Source of the DNA: Fructobacillus evanidus
GTDB taxonomy: Bacteria; Bacillota; Bacilli; Lactobacillales; Lactobacillaceae
Direction of reading: 5' to 3'
NCBI RefSeq assembly: GCF_963580165.1
Contig: NZ_CAUZLM010000008.1
Span: 1-64,000 of the forward strand
DNA: 64,000 nt
Shown here: piece after piece, positions 32,929 through 40,835 of the stretch
Numbering within the stretch: the first letter of the stretch is position 1
Layout: the number at the start of each line of letters is the position of its first letter
Program-made: the position numbers and the translations under genes
The notes under the pieces: generated by a model
What the model saw: only the letters and a program-made list of their open reading frames with translations
The model's database searches: none
Told to the model about the DNA's origin: nothing

Positions 32929-33030
32929 TTCTATCTCCTTTTATGTCTGTACCCACAATTATCAGTGATGAACCTCTAGATAACAAGGATTTCCTTGTAA
33001 CAATAGGCGAACGGGCTTTCCCCCACTTCT
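32929..33030 (-). promoter_or_regulatory. Structured leader upstream of the SMR gene, unassigned
   Basis: ACAAGGA-TT-TCCTTGT (32983-32998) is a perfect 7-bp stem. Next to it on the minus strand TTATC and GATAA can enclose TAGAGGTTCATCACT. It lies directly before the ribosome binding site. No known riboswitch consensus fits convincingly. Confidence 0.3.
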
Positions 33031-33104
33031 TTGTTGCCACAAATTTTTAATAGTAATTTTGTCTATTTTTTGCTATTCTTAATAGTGTTAGTTTTCTATC
33101 TTTT

Positions 33105-33178
33105 GCACTGGTAGCTCAGCTGGATAGAGCAGCCGGTTTCTACCCGGCAGGTCGAGGGTTCGACTCCCCCTCAGTGCA
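33105..33178 (+). tRNA. tRNA-Arg (anticodon TCT)
   Basis: A 74-nt cloverleaf: acceptor GCACTGG / TCAGTGC, D arm GCTC / GAGC, anticodon arm GCCGG-TTTCTAC-CCGGC giving anticodon TCT (codon AGA), and T arm GAGGG-TTCGACT-CCCCC with discriminator A. No CCA is encoded. The T stem has one A-C mismatch, in the 3' half next to the prophage. The gene marks the chromosome-prophage junction. Confidence 0.93.
33150..33178 (+). other. Probable attL core in the tRNA-Arg 3' end
   Basis: The tRNA 3' half directly borders phage-type genes read toward it, a usual arrangement for tyrosine integrases that recombine in tRNA 3' ends. The matching attR copy and integrase lie outside the window, so the core limits are inferred. 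Confidence 0.5.
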
Positions 33179-33184
33179 TGATAC

Positions 33185-33231
33185 ACGTTGATATATCAAC
33201 GTTTGTACCCCTTTTGGGGGACAAGTGGGGT
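33185..33231. repeat. Perfect 18-bp palindrome and a C4/G4 hairpin beside attL
   Basis: ACGTTGATATATCAACGT (33185-33202) is a perfect palindrome. ACCCC and GGGGT with an inner CCCC-TTTT-GGGG follow (33207-33231). They may be integrase/excisionase arm sites or tRNA terminator structures. Confidence 0.45.
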
Positions 33232-33240
33232 ATTTCATTA

Positions 33241-33283
33241 AAAAAAACGCCTCAAATCTTAATTGATTCGGGGCGCTTTTTAT
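33241..33283. terminator. Bidirectional terminator at the prophage end
   Basis: CGCCTCAAATC and GATTCGGGGCG pair with one mismatch and one G-T pair, flanked by A-run and T-run. Confidence 0.7.
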
Positions 33284-33398
33284 TGTCATAGTAACCTTCA
33301 CAACAGCGCCCATAAGCTCATAATAACAAAAAATAGCCAAGCTATCTGCTCGGCTACCTCTTGGACGATTTTAGTTATTTTTTGATAAGTCAATTATA

Positions 33399-33824
33399 TC
33401 ATAATTCATCAATCATCTGCTGGACTGGCTCAACCATACTATTAGCGTATTCGGCCATTTCAAAAATAGCCTGATTGTCACTCAGCACTTTCAAAAATTC
33501 GCCATGTAAGTAGTTGAATACTAATTTATCGTCTCCGTTTGGGTCTTCCCTGTATAGATCCAACTGACTTTCAAGAATTTCTTTAAATTCATGACGCATG
33601 ACCTCACGAATAACTTTGTAATTGTCAGGTAGTTCAACTTCGTTAATTCGTTCATCATACAAATCAGCCAACTTTTGAGCTGAATCTAGTGATAGTTTTC
33701 CAATTTCACGCTGACCATTCATTAGCTTACTCACAACGGCCTGGTTAACCCCTGACTGTTTAGCAATTGCATATCCGCTTAAATCACTCTTAAATAGAAT
33801 TTCAATCTTCTGTTTGATGTCCAT
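33399..33824 (-). CDS. HTH protein, second gene of the attL-side cassette
   Basis: The 141-aa protein has an N-terminal HTH of lambda-repressor/XRE type at residues 8-55 (LSGYAIAKQSGVNQAVVSKLMNGQREIGKLSLDSAQKLADLYD). After it comes an acidic helical region without recognisable motifs. It follows the 96-aa gene by 25 bp and shares its promoter, which carries a palindromic operator. It is probably the repressor of that promoter. Location between lysis genes and attL is typical for accessory (moron) genes expressed from the prophage. A toxin-antitoxin or exclusion role is possible but unproven. Confidence 0.7.
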   Translation of the reverse strand: MDIKQKIEILFKSDLSGYAIAKQSGVNQAVVSKLMNGQREIGKLSLDSAQKLADLYDERINEVELPDNYKVIREVMRHEFKEILESQLDLYREDPNGDDKLVFNYLHGEFLKVLSDNQAIFEMAEYANSMVEPVQQMIDEL

Positions 33825-33849
33825 AATGTTCTCCCAAATAAAAAAGCCG

Positions 33850-34140
33850 TTAGGCTTCTGTGATCGCTGTCAATTTCTTGATGTTGTCGTTGTAAAATTC
33901 ATTGTAATTTGCAATTTCTACTAACCAGTTGTTCAACCTGCTTACCATGATTTCGTCTTGACGACTATAGAAATCATAAGTGTCTTCCATTTCGCTTTGC
34001 TTGATTCGGAAAGCGTTAATAACATTTGCTTGTTCCTGTGTCATGTTGTCCCATGCTGATTCATGATGGAACTTATCAATTGTGTCGTTTACTTGCTTCC
34101 AGTTTTCAATGAATGTTGCTACTGCTTGTACGTCTGTCAT
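33850..34140 (-). CDS. 96-aa protein of unknown function, first gene of the attL-side cassette
   Basis: The 96-residue product is soluble, acidic, and predicted largely helical (ATFIENWKQVNDTIDKFHHE, then SEMEDTYDFYSRQDEIMVSR). It has no signal peptide or membrane helix. I recognise no family. An ATG follows AAAGAAAGAGGAC. It is the first gene after a strong promoter whose spacer is a palindrome, and is followed by an HTH gene. This order (small protein first, DNA-binding second) recalls some toxin-antitoxin operons. Confidence 0.6.
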   Translation of the reverse strand: MTDVQAVATFIENWKQVNDTIDKFHHESAWDNMTQEQANVINAFRIKQSEMEDTYDFYSRQDEIMVSRLNNWLVEIANYNEFYNDNIKKLTAITEA

Positions 34141-34180
34141 AATGTTGTCCTCTTTCTTTCCTGTACTTGACTATATTTAC

Positions 34181-34209
34181 AGTATATATGACAGTTGTCA
34201 TATAGTCAA
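34181..34209 (-). promoter_or_regulatory. Promoter with palindromic operator of the attL-side cassette
   Basis: TTGACT and TATACT have 17 bp between them on the minus strand. The spacer contains the inverted repeat TATATGACA-GT-TGTCATATA (34185-34204), which fills almost exactly the space between -35 and -10. A repressor bound here would shut the promoter. Confidence 0.8.
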
Positions 34210-34267
34210 TAGGTTTTACAAAAGTTTTTGGATTTATTTTTCCTACAATATCAGACGTTGATTGCAC

Positions 34268-34364
34268 TAAAAAAAGACCTACCACAATTGGTAGGCCTCA
34301 CAGTTAAGGAACTCAAAAGAGTTCGATAAATTATATCATATAAAAAGCCTGCACGATTGCAGGC
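34268..34364 (-). terminator. Two terminator hairpins after the DUF1003 gene
   Basis: GGCCTACC and GGTAGGTC (34275-34298) are followed on the minus strand by seven T. Closer to the gene, GCCTGCA-CGAT-TGCAGGC (34347-34364) is followed by TTTTTA. The remaining bases between 34210 and 34440 hold no gene. Confidence 0.75.
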
Positions 34365-34440
34365 CATTAATGTGAAAAACTCAAATAGTGAAAAGCTACA
34401 AGAGTTGTTTAGATTATATCATATGTACGCCCATCAGGGC

Positions 34441-34995
34441 TTATTTATTTTTTTTTAGTTCGGCTAGTTGCTTACTGATTTCATCCAACATCTGCATTTG
34501 CATCTTTTGAATCTTGATGTTGTTGGGTTGGTCTTCATGGATCAGATGGTCCAACTTTGAGTGTAGAATTCTGATTTCTTCTTCTGATTTCAAGTTGATG
34601 TGATAGTCGTTCTTGGAATTCATTCGGTCATAATCGCTGGCACGATTCTGGCTCATCATAATCAGTGGCGCTTGAAGTGCTGACACCATCGACAAGAATA
34701 GGTTGAGCAGGATGAATGGAAACGGGTCAAAATTAGCACCAAATAGATGTAGGCTGTTGACCGTTATCCAACCCACTAGAATCACGATGAACGAAATTAA
34801 GAACGTCCAACTTCCACCAAACTTGGCCACCCTATCAGCTACTTTTTGGCCAAAGGTCATTGATTGCTGAACCTGCTTGTCTACATCAATCACATCATAA
34901 CTGTGGTCATGCATCATTCGGCTCATTCGCTTATCGAGGTGGTTCGTATGCTTGTTATCGTCCGCAATCAACTTGTTCAACTTTTTATTATCCAT
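34441..34995 (-). CDS. DUF1003 family membrane protein
   Basis: The 184-aa protein has two central membrane helices (GGSWTFLISFIVILVGWITVN and PFPFILLNLFLSMVSALQAPLIMMSQNR), the DUF1003 signature. A charged C-terminal helix contains HSKLDHLIHEDQ. The ATG at 34995 lies six bases from AGGAGG. The longer frame starts inside the lysin gene without a site. DUF1003 proteins have no settled function. Being downstream of the lysin, it is probably a lysogenic accessory gene or a late gene. Confidence 0.8.
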   Translation of the reverse strand: MDNKKLNKLIADDNKHTNHLDKRMSRMMHDHSYDVIDVDKQVQQSMTFGQKVADRVAKFGGSWTFLISFIVILVGWITVNSLHLFGANFDPFPFILLNLFLSMVSALQAPLIMMSQNRASDYDRMNSKNDYHINLKSEEEIRILHSKLDHLIHEDQPNNIKIQKMQMQMLDEISKQLAELKKNK

Positions 34996-35036
34996 CATTT
35001 TCCTCCTATTATATGTACGGGGCAATGCCCCATTGA

Positions 35037-36053
35037 TTAAGCGTGATTCCAAAACTTGTCGGCATCGAACCAAATCAGGCCATTACCATCCAAGAAATCA
35101 ATTCCAACAGCGTTGGCATTAACTGAATAACGGTCAATCGTACCTGTTTGATACTGTGGCTTAAATTGAACCTGTACGCCGTCTTCAAAAGTTCGTCCGC
35201 TTGGGTCAGACAAATCATTCAACAAACCAGTTGGGATGCCGTTGTCTGTCCAGCTAAACGGGTCAGCACACAAGTCATCATCCATGACTTGATAGATGCC
35301 GTTGACCCGCTGGCATGTGTTGCAAGTAAATGACCCACGTAATGCGAACCTATCGCCACCTTCCTTGAATTTTTGAATAGAAGTCTTTTGTACTACTGGC
35401 TGTGTCGTGGCAACTTGCCCTCCCAGTGACAGACCCTTCCAGGCTGATTCGTCAGCATAAAAGACTGATTTGTCATAAGGCGTTGACGTGTACTGCCACA
35501 TGGACATCTTGTCTTTGAACCCGCTGAAATAGTGGCTATCTGCCCATTCCTGCAATTCTTGTGTGTAGCCAGACCCATCATTCAATGGATAACCAGCCAC
35601 CCACATTGGCAAGCCGATGTTTTGCAAGTTGTAGTTTTTCACATCAGACTGGCCAACATACAACATAATGGTCTTGCCTGTCTTGGCCTTGATGTAATCA
35701 GCAAATGGCTTGATTTCAGTTCCTGTCAAATGTGGGTACTGTGGACTACCATCAGCGTTGGTTGCCCCGTTGTTTTCAAAATCAAGAATCAATGGCACAT
35801 CACTGCGGTTGGCATAGTCGCCGATGTTATCCAACAAATACTGTGCCTGTGTTTCGGCTGGCACACCACCATTAATGAAGTGGTAAATACCCAACAACTT
35901 ACCTGCTGACGTTACTTGGCCAGCTTGGTTGCTAAATTGTGGGTTGACGTAATAATTGCCCTCGGTGGCCTTAACAATCACCCCATCATTGGCTGACAAG
36001 ATGCCAGATAGGTTCGTGCCTTGCACTGATGAAATATCTGCAAAATTAAGCAT
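35037..36053 (-). CDS. GH25 endolysin (phage lysozyme) with SH3-like cell-wall domain
   Basis: The 338-aa protein hydrolyses the MurNAc-GlcNAc bond of peptidoglycan at the end of the lytic cycle. The GH25 barrel covers about residues 1-200, with Asp6 (FADIS), and the catalytic pair Asp91 and Glu93 in LILDFEN. YASTP-like MWQYTSTP closes the domain. Residues 230-338 (FALRGSFTCNTCQRVNGIYQV) form an SH3_5-like binding domain. There is no signal peptide, so export needs the holin encoded just upstream. ATG follows GGAGG. Confidence 0.92.
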   Translation of the reverse strand: MLNFADISSVQGTNLSGILSANDGVIVKATEGNYYVNPQFSNQAGQVTSAGKLLGIYHFINGGVPAETQAQYLLDNIGDYANRSDVPLILDFENNGATNADGSPQYPHLTGTEIKPFADYIKAKTGKTIMLYVGQSDVKNYNLQNIGLPMWVAGYPLNDGSGYTQELQEWADSHYFSGFKDKMSMWQYTSTPYDKSVFYADESAWKGLSLGGQVATTQPVVQKTSIQKFKEGGDRFALRGSFTCNTCQRVNGIYQVMDDDLCADPFSWTDNGIPTGLLNDLSDPSGRTFEDGVQVQFKPQYQTGTIDRYSVNANAVGIDFLDGNGLIWFDADKFWNHA

Positions 36054-36064
36054 GTATGCCCTCC

Positions 36065-36376
36065 TTATTTGTTCAAATCAGCAATGGCCTTTTCGACATA
36101 GCTTTCAATTTCTTGCTTAGTGAAATGGCTGGATAGCTTGTTGTTGGCAATTCGTGTGGTCAAATCTGCCACAGCCTTTTGACGATTTGGCAACGTGTTC
36201 AAGTCTGAATTGACCAACGCTGCTACTGCTTGATTCGCCATATCAGTTGCCGTCTTGATGTGTTCGTTGCGTGTGTGTGCCTTGATATAGTTGTTTACCT
36301 TATAAATAAGTGGGGCAAAAATAATTACCAACATTGCGCCAAATGTCAAAAGTGCTTGTGCATCAGTAAAATTCAT
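36065..36376 (-). CDS. Phage holin (LLH family)
   Basis: The 103-aa protein has a single N-terminal membrane helix (LLTFGAMLVIIFAPLIYKV) followed by a long charged helical tail with AVADLTTRIANNKLSSHFTKQEIESYVEKAIADL, the layout of LLH-type holins in lactobacillus phages. It sits between a TM/coiled-coil protein and the lysin. Holins time lysis by opening the membrane to the lysin. Confidence 0.8.
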   Translation of the reverse strand: MNFTDAQALLTFGAMLVIIFAPLIYKVNNYIKAHTRNEHIKTATDMANQAVAALVNSDLNTLPNRQKAVADLTTRIANNKLSSHFTKQEIESYVEKAIADLNK

Positions 36377-36400
36377 TTGATTTTTCCTCCAAAATAAAAA

Positions 36401-36676
36401 TCACTCATCAACGTGAGTGATTGTCTTAACAGTCGTTTCCATGATTGTGATTCGTTTTTCGTGATCGTCTAGCTTTTCATCTAGATTATCAACGTCTTTT
36501 TTCATTGACAAAATCGTATCGTTTAAACGGTCAATACTATTTGTCAGCTTTGCGTTTTGTTCTCGCAACGGCTCAGTGATGTCACTTTTAGCAACCTTAT
36601 AAAAAATATATAAAAAACCACCGATAGAGCTGATTGTAGGAACAATTTGATTAAAAAAAGTCCAACTCCAGTGCAT
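36401..36676 (-). CDS. XhlA-like membrane/coiled-coil lysis protein
   Basis: The 91-aa product combines an N-terminal membrane helix (IVPTISSIGGFLYIFYKVA) with a coiled coil (LREQNAKLTNSIDRLNDTIL onward, residues 38-80). It resembles haemolysin XhlA-type helpers that act with holins, although in XhlA the membrane helix is usually C-terminal. ATG follows AGGAGG, which overlaps the XkdX stop. The role is inferred from position next to holin and lysin. Confidence 0.6.
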   Translation of the reverse strand: MHWSWTFFNQIVPTISSIGGFLYIFYKVAKSDITEPLREQNAKLTNSIDRLNDTILSMKKDVDNLDEKLDDHEKRITIMETTVKTITHVDE

Positions 36677-36684
36677 GTCGCCTC

Positions 36685-36813
36685 CTAACCTGTGTAATCC
36701 TCGCCCGTCAGTGACTTGTAATCAATCACAGACAAGTAACCAACCTGCACACATTGCTGAACGAACGCCTTATCAACGTACTGTGGATATAATTCCTGTA
36801 ACATGTTAAGCAT
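36685..36813 (-). CDS. XkdX family protein
   Basis: A short frame of 42 residues, MLNMLQELYPQYVDKAFVQQ then CVQVGYLSVIDYKSLTGEDYTG, matches the XkdX pattern (helix, then G-x-[IL]-[ST]-x-x-[DE]-Y-K-x-[IL]-T-G-x-x-Y). Such tiny genes regularly sit between tail-fibre and lysis genes of Firmicutes phages. The ATG follows GAAGGTG, and it overlaps the preceding gene by 8 bp. Function unknown. Confidence 0.8.
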   Translation of the reverse strand: MLNMLQELYPQYVDKAFVQQCVQVGYLSVIDYKSLTGEDYTG

Positions 36814-37309
36814 TTGTAGCACCTTCTGTTACTGCTGATGTTGATTGACTAGCCGACTGTGTCGTTGATTCACTAGCTAATTGACTAGTTGTCTGGCTGG
36901 CTGTTTGTGACACGGCAGTCTGTGCTGTCGTTGTCGCTATGGTTGCTGATTGCGCCTTAAGCGTTGAAACTTCGGCTTTTAATGCCACAATCATTTGCAA
37001 CATTTGGGATGTTTGTTGCTTGTCAGGATCAACAACCGCATCCGCTTGGGCCTTCATTTTGCTCATGAAGTCATCAACCGTTTCCCCAGTCCACTTGCCT
37101 GCTGTCTTATCAAACACTGGTTCATAGAGTCCTTGTGGGTCGTCTGCTGTTGTATTTTCTGGCTGTGTGCTTGAAAAAATTGCCCGTGTGTATTTTGATG
37201 TCGTGGCATCATATTCATACCACCAGGTCTTGTTGCCATCATCAATTGGTGATTGCTGTGCTTCTGTTGGTTGTGGTGTTGCTGTCACTGTTTGCGTATC
37301 GTCTGCCAT
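36806..37309 (-). CDS. Tail-associated protein with Ser/Thr/Gln-rich C-terminus
   Basis: The 167-aa protein has an N-terminal part with WWYEYDATTSKYTRAIFSS, reminiscent of small phage proteins that precede XkdX. A helix follows (MLQMIVALKAEVSTLKAQSA), then a tail made almost only of S, T, Q and A. There is no membrane segment. The position between BppU and XkdX suggests a tail-tip or baseplate accessory (XkdW-type). I cannot assign it further. Confidence 0.55.
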   Translation of the reverse strand: MADDTQTVTATPQPTEAQQSPIDDGNKTWWYEYDATTSKYTRAIFSSTQPENTTADDPQGLYEPVFDKTAGKWTGETVDDFMSKMKAQADAVVDPDKQQTSQMLQMIVALKAEVSTLKAQSATIATTTAQTAVSQTASQTTSQLASESTTQSASQSTSAVTEGATNA

Positions 37310-37320
37310 TTGTTACCTCC

Positions 37321-38616
37321 TTATGATGGAAAATCGTCTGTTGTCGTCCATGAACCAAATCCATAGGCCACATTATCACCGCCGTTATTCTTGCCAGATG
37401 TGGCGTAAAAAGTTTGATCAATATTGCCTGCTGAACCATCTGGAAATACTCGAATAAGCCCCTTAGTAAACCCAACAGATGCCAAAATGTCAGATTCAAC
37501 CAAAGGCCTGTATCCAGTTGGAATGCTCCACAATAACGTGGTAAATGATGCGTGGTCATAGATCAAAGTTCCATACAGACGAATCGTCACTTGATTACCA
37601 GAACGAATCAAATGACCATTTAGGCCGTTATCCCAAATATCAGCCTGGACGGTTCTCTTTGAGTCAATCGAACCCGAAAAGGTCGAATTTCCAGCTGTCA
37701 CAGCAATTCCATTTTTGAAATTTGCCCAGCCTTCATTAGTGATATTAGTGGCATCAATTCCACCAGAAAACGTTGACCAACCCGGTGCATTAACTGATTT
37801 AAGAGAAGCATCGCCAGCAGTTACATTGCCCGATACGTTCAACGTGTCAGATAAGATGTTTCCGTGGTTCTTCAACCCACCAGACACTTCAAATCCGCCA
37901 TTTGCAAATGACCAACTGTCTAGGGTGGTTGACTTGAAGTGAGTATCACCACCAGCATCAATGTTGCCAGTAACCTTGGCATAGTTAGCATTAATGTCAC
38001 CATTAAACACACCCTTTCCATTAAATGTGTTAGTGCCAGTAAATGTGTTATCTTTGGCCTTTTGAGCGAACAAATCTGAATTAAATTGGCTGTTTAAATT
38101 GTTGATAGTTACTTGCAACGCTTGGATAGCATTCTCAACTGATTGCAAATTCGTTGTAGCTGTTGCTAACCGCTTATTGGCATCATCAACCAACTTTTGA
38201 ACGCTATCCAAATATGTTTCTGATTGTGTTTGTGTGACCAACATCGTATTTTCCACGACATTGAACGCAACAGGAATTGACGTGGTAACGGTGTCATTTT
38301 GCTTGATTTGGATATATGAGTCTTGCACTGCACCAGGCGCTTGATAAACAGCGCTTGGAATGAGCAAAGAAAAATGACCAGTGGATAATCCAGTCTGGTC
38401 ATTCATCGTTGAGGCGGTTTTTACAACGCCCGCTGCATCTTTTACATAAAGTGTGACAGTTTTACCTGTCAAATCATATCCTTGCTTGCCGTTTTTTAGC
38501 CACAAGAATACTTCACGATTATTGTCACCCTGTCGCCCGTTTAACGCTGGAACAAGGGTGGTTGAATTGACATCAGTGATATTGATGTCTAATTCAGCAT
38601 AAGTTTTTAGTGCCAT
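37321..38616 (-). CDS. BppU-family baseplate upper / receptor-binding protein
   Basis: The 431-aa protein begins with the BppU N-terminal domain (residues 1-120: LFLWLKNG-type VFLWLKNGKQGYDLTGKTVTLYVKD). A coiled stretch follows (residues 135-180), then a repetitive beta region with FTGTNTFNGKGVFNGDINAN-like units. The C-terminal globular head starts about residue 335 (GHLIRSGNQVTIRLYG). The head resembles phage receptor-binding domains that contact cell-wall polysaccharide. ATG follows AAGGAGG. Confidence 0.8.
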   Translation of the reverse strand: MALKTYAELDINITDVNSTTLVPALNGRQGDNNREVFLWLKNGKQGYDLTGKTVTLYVKDAAGVVKTASTMNDQTGLSTGHFSLLIPSAVYQAPGAVQDSYIQIKQNDTVTTSIPVAFNVVENTMLVTQTQSETYLDSVQKLVDDANKRLATATTNLQSVENAIQALQVTINNLNSQFNSDLFAQKAKDNTFTGTNTFNGKGVFNGDINANYAKVTGNIDAGGDTHFKSTTLDSWSFANGGFEVSGGLKNHGNILSDTLNVSGNVTAGDASLKSVNAPGWSTFSGGIDATNITNEGWANFKNGIAVTAGNSTFSGSIDSKRTVQADIWDNGLNGHLIRSGNQVTIRLYGTLIYDHASFTTLLWSIPTGYRPLVESDILASVGFTKGLIRVFPDGSAGNIDQTFYATSGKNNGGDNVAYGFGSWTTTDDFPS

Positions 38617-38625
38617 AATTCCTCC

Positions 38626-39018
38626 TTAATTTTTGATTACGTTGTTTTCAACCAAAATTGCTTTTAGCTGGTCTAACACTGTCTGCATTTCTTGCAATTT
38701 ACTGGTGTAATAGGCTGATAATTCTTGGCCATCAATTAAGTCAATAACCACGAAATCAACGGGTGACAATTCATCCCCATCATCTGCCACATAGCCATTC
38801 TGATTGGTTGTAGTAATCAACCAGTTCACACAGCTTCTTGCCAAATTCAAATCGTCATAAATCTGACGATAATCAGTCACATCATAGTGTGAATAGCTGT
38901 TATCAAATGATATTTCTGGGAACTCCTCAACCAGTCCAATCCCTATCAGTGATTGCACCAGTGCATCATAGCTTGCTTTTAAATTTGAAAGTTTGGTAAT
39001 GATGTTATTGAAATTCAT
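38626..39018 (-). CDS. Unknown small tail protein between dextranase and BppU genes
   Basis: The 130-aa protein is acidic and predicted helical, with an N-terminal coil (ITKLSNLKASYDALVQSL) and a C-terminal helix (YYTSKLQEMQTVLDQLKAIL). It overlaps the dextranase gene by 4 bp, so translation is coupled. No family is recognised. It might be a chaperone or structural adaptor of the neighbouring tail fibre. Confidence 0.55.
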   Translation of the reverse strand: MNFNNIITKLSNLKASYDALVQSLIGIGLVEEFPEISFDNSYSHYDVTDYRQIYDDLNLARSCVNWLITTTNQNGYVADDGDELSPVDFVVIDLIDGQELSAYYTSKLQEMQTVLDQLKAILVENNVIKN

Positions 39019-40835
39019 CTAAGCCCCCAAATCAATGTATAATTTTTAATTTCTGGTATCACAAAATTCCCCCATTGGTCTTGTTGTAGCATCACGGGTT
39101 CTGGGTTTTCAATCGTGGCACAGAATACATATCGAAATGATGAATTAAATTTGGCCTGCTCGTTATAGATTGGGTCAGGAATTTTTCTGTTATCGTTTGC
39201 ATCTTGCCAATCGTCACCATTCAACCCATTAGTGTTGATAATAGACACTGATGTCACGTATTGGTCACTGTTTTCAATAGCAGTGAACATGGAAGTATTA
39301 ACGTAATTCTTACTGTTCTTGTGGGTGTTCATCACGAAATAATCAGTCGGGTTTTTAATAGAAAGCTCCCTATGATAAGCAACCATGAAATCGTATTGTT
39401 TTGGCAAATAATCAATCAAATCTTGCGACATGGTAATGTCGGAATTTGGAAAATACTCACGACTAAGCATGTGCTCACCCATCTCCAAATGACTAGCACC
39501 GCCAGCCATAATGATGTCATTGGTTAACTTAACAGCGTCTGTGTTAAATTGTTGCGCATGTTGTGACCAGTCAACTGACTTGTGCATATAGGCTGGAATA
39601 ATCAGCCCAATATCGTTTCGATTTGACCGCATTTGCTTGATTTTTTGAAGCAAGTCATCATAACTTTTGGCTTCAAAATCCCACTGTTCACTGTATAAAT
39701 AATTTACATCTTGACTAGCAACCGCATCATATCCATAAGTTGCCACTGCATTCACGCCCAGTTGTTTACCACTACCAAAGTAATTTCTAGCATTCATCAC
39801 AAAATACTTATAACCAACGTTGGCTAAGAAATTGCTATCAACTGAACCAGAATTGTAAATGTACTTTGTTCCGAAATCGCCCAACGTATCAATGTGCCAA
39901 CCATCAAATGGCAATGCATTAAATACTTTCTGCCAAGCACTGAAAATCTTTGGTTTCACATCATCACTTAAAAAATTAAGAATATAAATATTATTTTTAA
40001 ACATTGGTTGAGGCAAAGGGTTGACCGCCACATTACCTGGATTTGGTGAACTAGTTGGCGAATTATACAAGAATGATGATTCATTCCAGCCATTTTGGTC
40101 TTGATTCGTACTTGCCCCATACATCAGTCCGTATGCCATTGATTTCATGTTGCGCTCACGACACAATTCCAGATATTTTTGGATAACATCCAGTCTAGTT
40201 GGCCGATTGGCAAAATCAGTCCAATATGCTGATGGTTGGTTGCGGTCACCCGTATACAATGGAATGTCATGATACTCGAACCAGTCATAATATTGCACAT
40301 AATTGATATGCAGACGGTTCAGATAATCAATGATTTTCTGTTGACCATTGGGGTCATAATTATCATATTTTGACAAGAAGCCCATAATTGGAAAGACACC
40401 AGGATTCGTATTCACATGAACGGCAATAAAATCACTGAAAACAATGTTTCCATTGCTGTCCAAATTCGAGAACTTAACCAAATACTGGGCGTTGTCATCA
40501 CCATTTAACTGCCATTGATACTGGAAATTATTACCATAACCAAAGACAGTATCTTCACCCAAATTTTGTTCATTTCTAAATTTAGTGACTTTCACTCGTG
40601 CCACGCTCTGGTTCATCGTCAGATTAAACGTAACCACGTCATTTGGGTTATAGATAGCTTTATCAGTTTTTAAAAAATCGAATTGGGTTGCTAAAGACGC
40701 CGTATTAGCAAGTTCTGTTTTTTTGGCATATTCAGACAGTTTGTCGTCTAGTCCATCGACCGCTTGAACGTGGGTCTTAGCATAAGCTCGATTACCGCTA
40801 GCATCAGGATATTGAACGATTGGTGTATCAGCCAT
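39015..40835 (-). CDS. Tail protein with GH66 dextranase domain
   Basis: The 606-aa protein starts with a phage-fibre-like adaptor (residues 1-50, KTHVQAVDGLDDKLSEYAKK), then a beta domain (residues 50-145), then a GH66 barrel from about residue 150. GH66 enzymes cut alpha-1,6-glucan (dextran). The nucleophile Asp316 lies in FDGWHIDTLGD, the acid/base Glu383 in YLYSEQWDF, and QYYDWFEYHDIPL in the conserved early barrel. The spacing of 67 residues fits the family. It lies in the tail operon between Tal and BppU, so it should be a virion depolymerase clearing the host's dextran coat. Confidence 0.85.
   Translation of the reverse strand: MADTPIVQYPDASGNRAYAKTHVQAVDGLDDKLSEYAKKTELANTASLATQFDFLKTDKAIYNPNDVVTFNLTMNQSVARVKVTKFRNEQNLGEDTVFGYGNNFQYQWQLNGDDNAQYLVKFSNLDSNGNIVFSDFIAVHVNTNPGVFPIMGFLSKYDNYDPNGQQKIIDYLNRLHINYVQYYDWFEYHDIPLYTGDRNQPSAYWTDFANRPTRLDVIQKYLELCRERNMKSMAYGLMYGASTNQDQNGWNESSFLYNSPTSSPNPGNVAVNPLPQPMFKNNIYILNFLSDDVKPKIFSAWQKVFNALPFDGWHIDTLGDFGTKYIYNSGSVDSNFLANVGYKYFVMNARNYFGSGKQLGVNAVATYGYDAVASQDVNYLYSEQWDFEAKSYDDLLQKIKQMRSNRNDIGLIIPAYMHKSVDWSQHAQQFNTDAVKLTNDIIMAGGASHLEMGEHMLSREYFPNSDITMSQDLIDYLPKQYDFMVAYHRELSIKNPTDYFVMNTHKNSKNYVNTSMFTAIENSDQYVTSVSIINTNGLNGDDWQDANDNRKIPDPIYNEQAKFNSSFRYVFCATIENPEPVMLQQDQWGNFVIPEIKNYTLIWGLR

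Noticed and set aside
32929..32980. AGAGGTTC before the SMR gene as a preQ1 riboswitch
   Set aside because: The matching CCTCT arm and the A-rich tail are missing and the gene is unrelated to queuosine.
33140..33340. A minus-strand ORF containing GESNPRPAG at the tRNA-Arg
   Set aside because: That motif is the well-known artefact of translating tRNA genes backwards.
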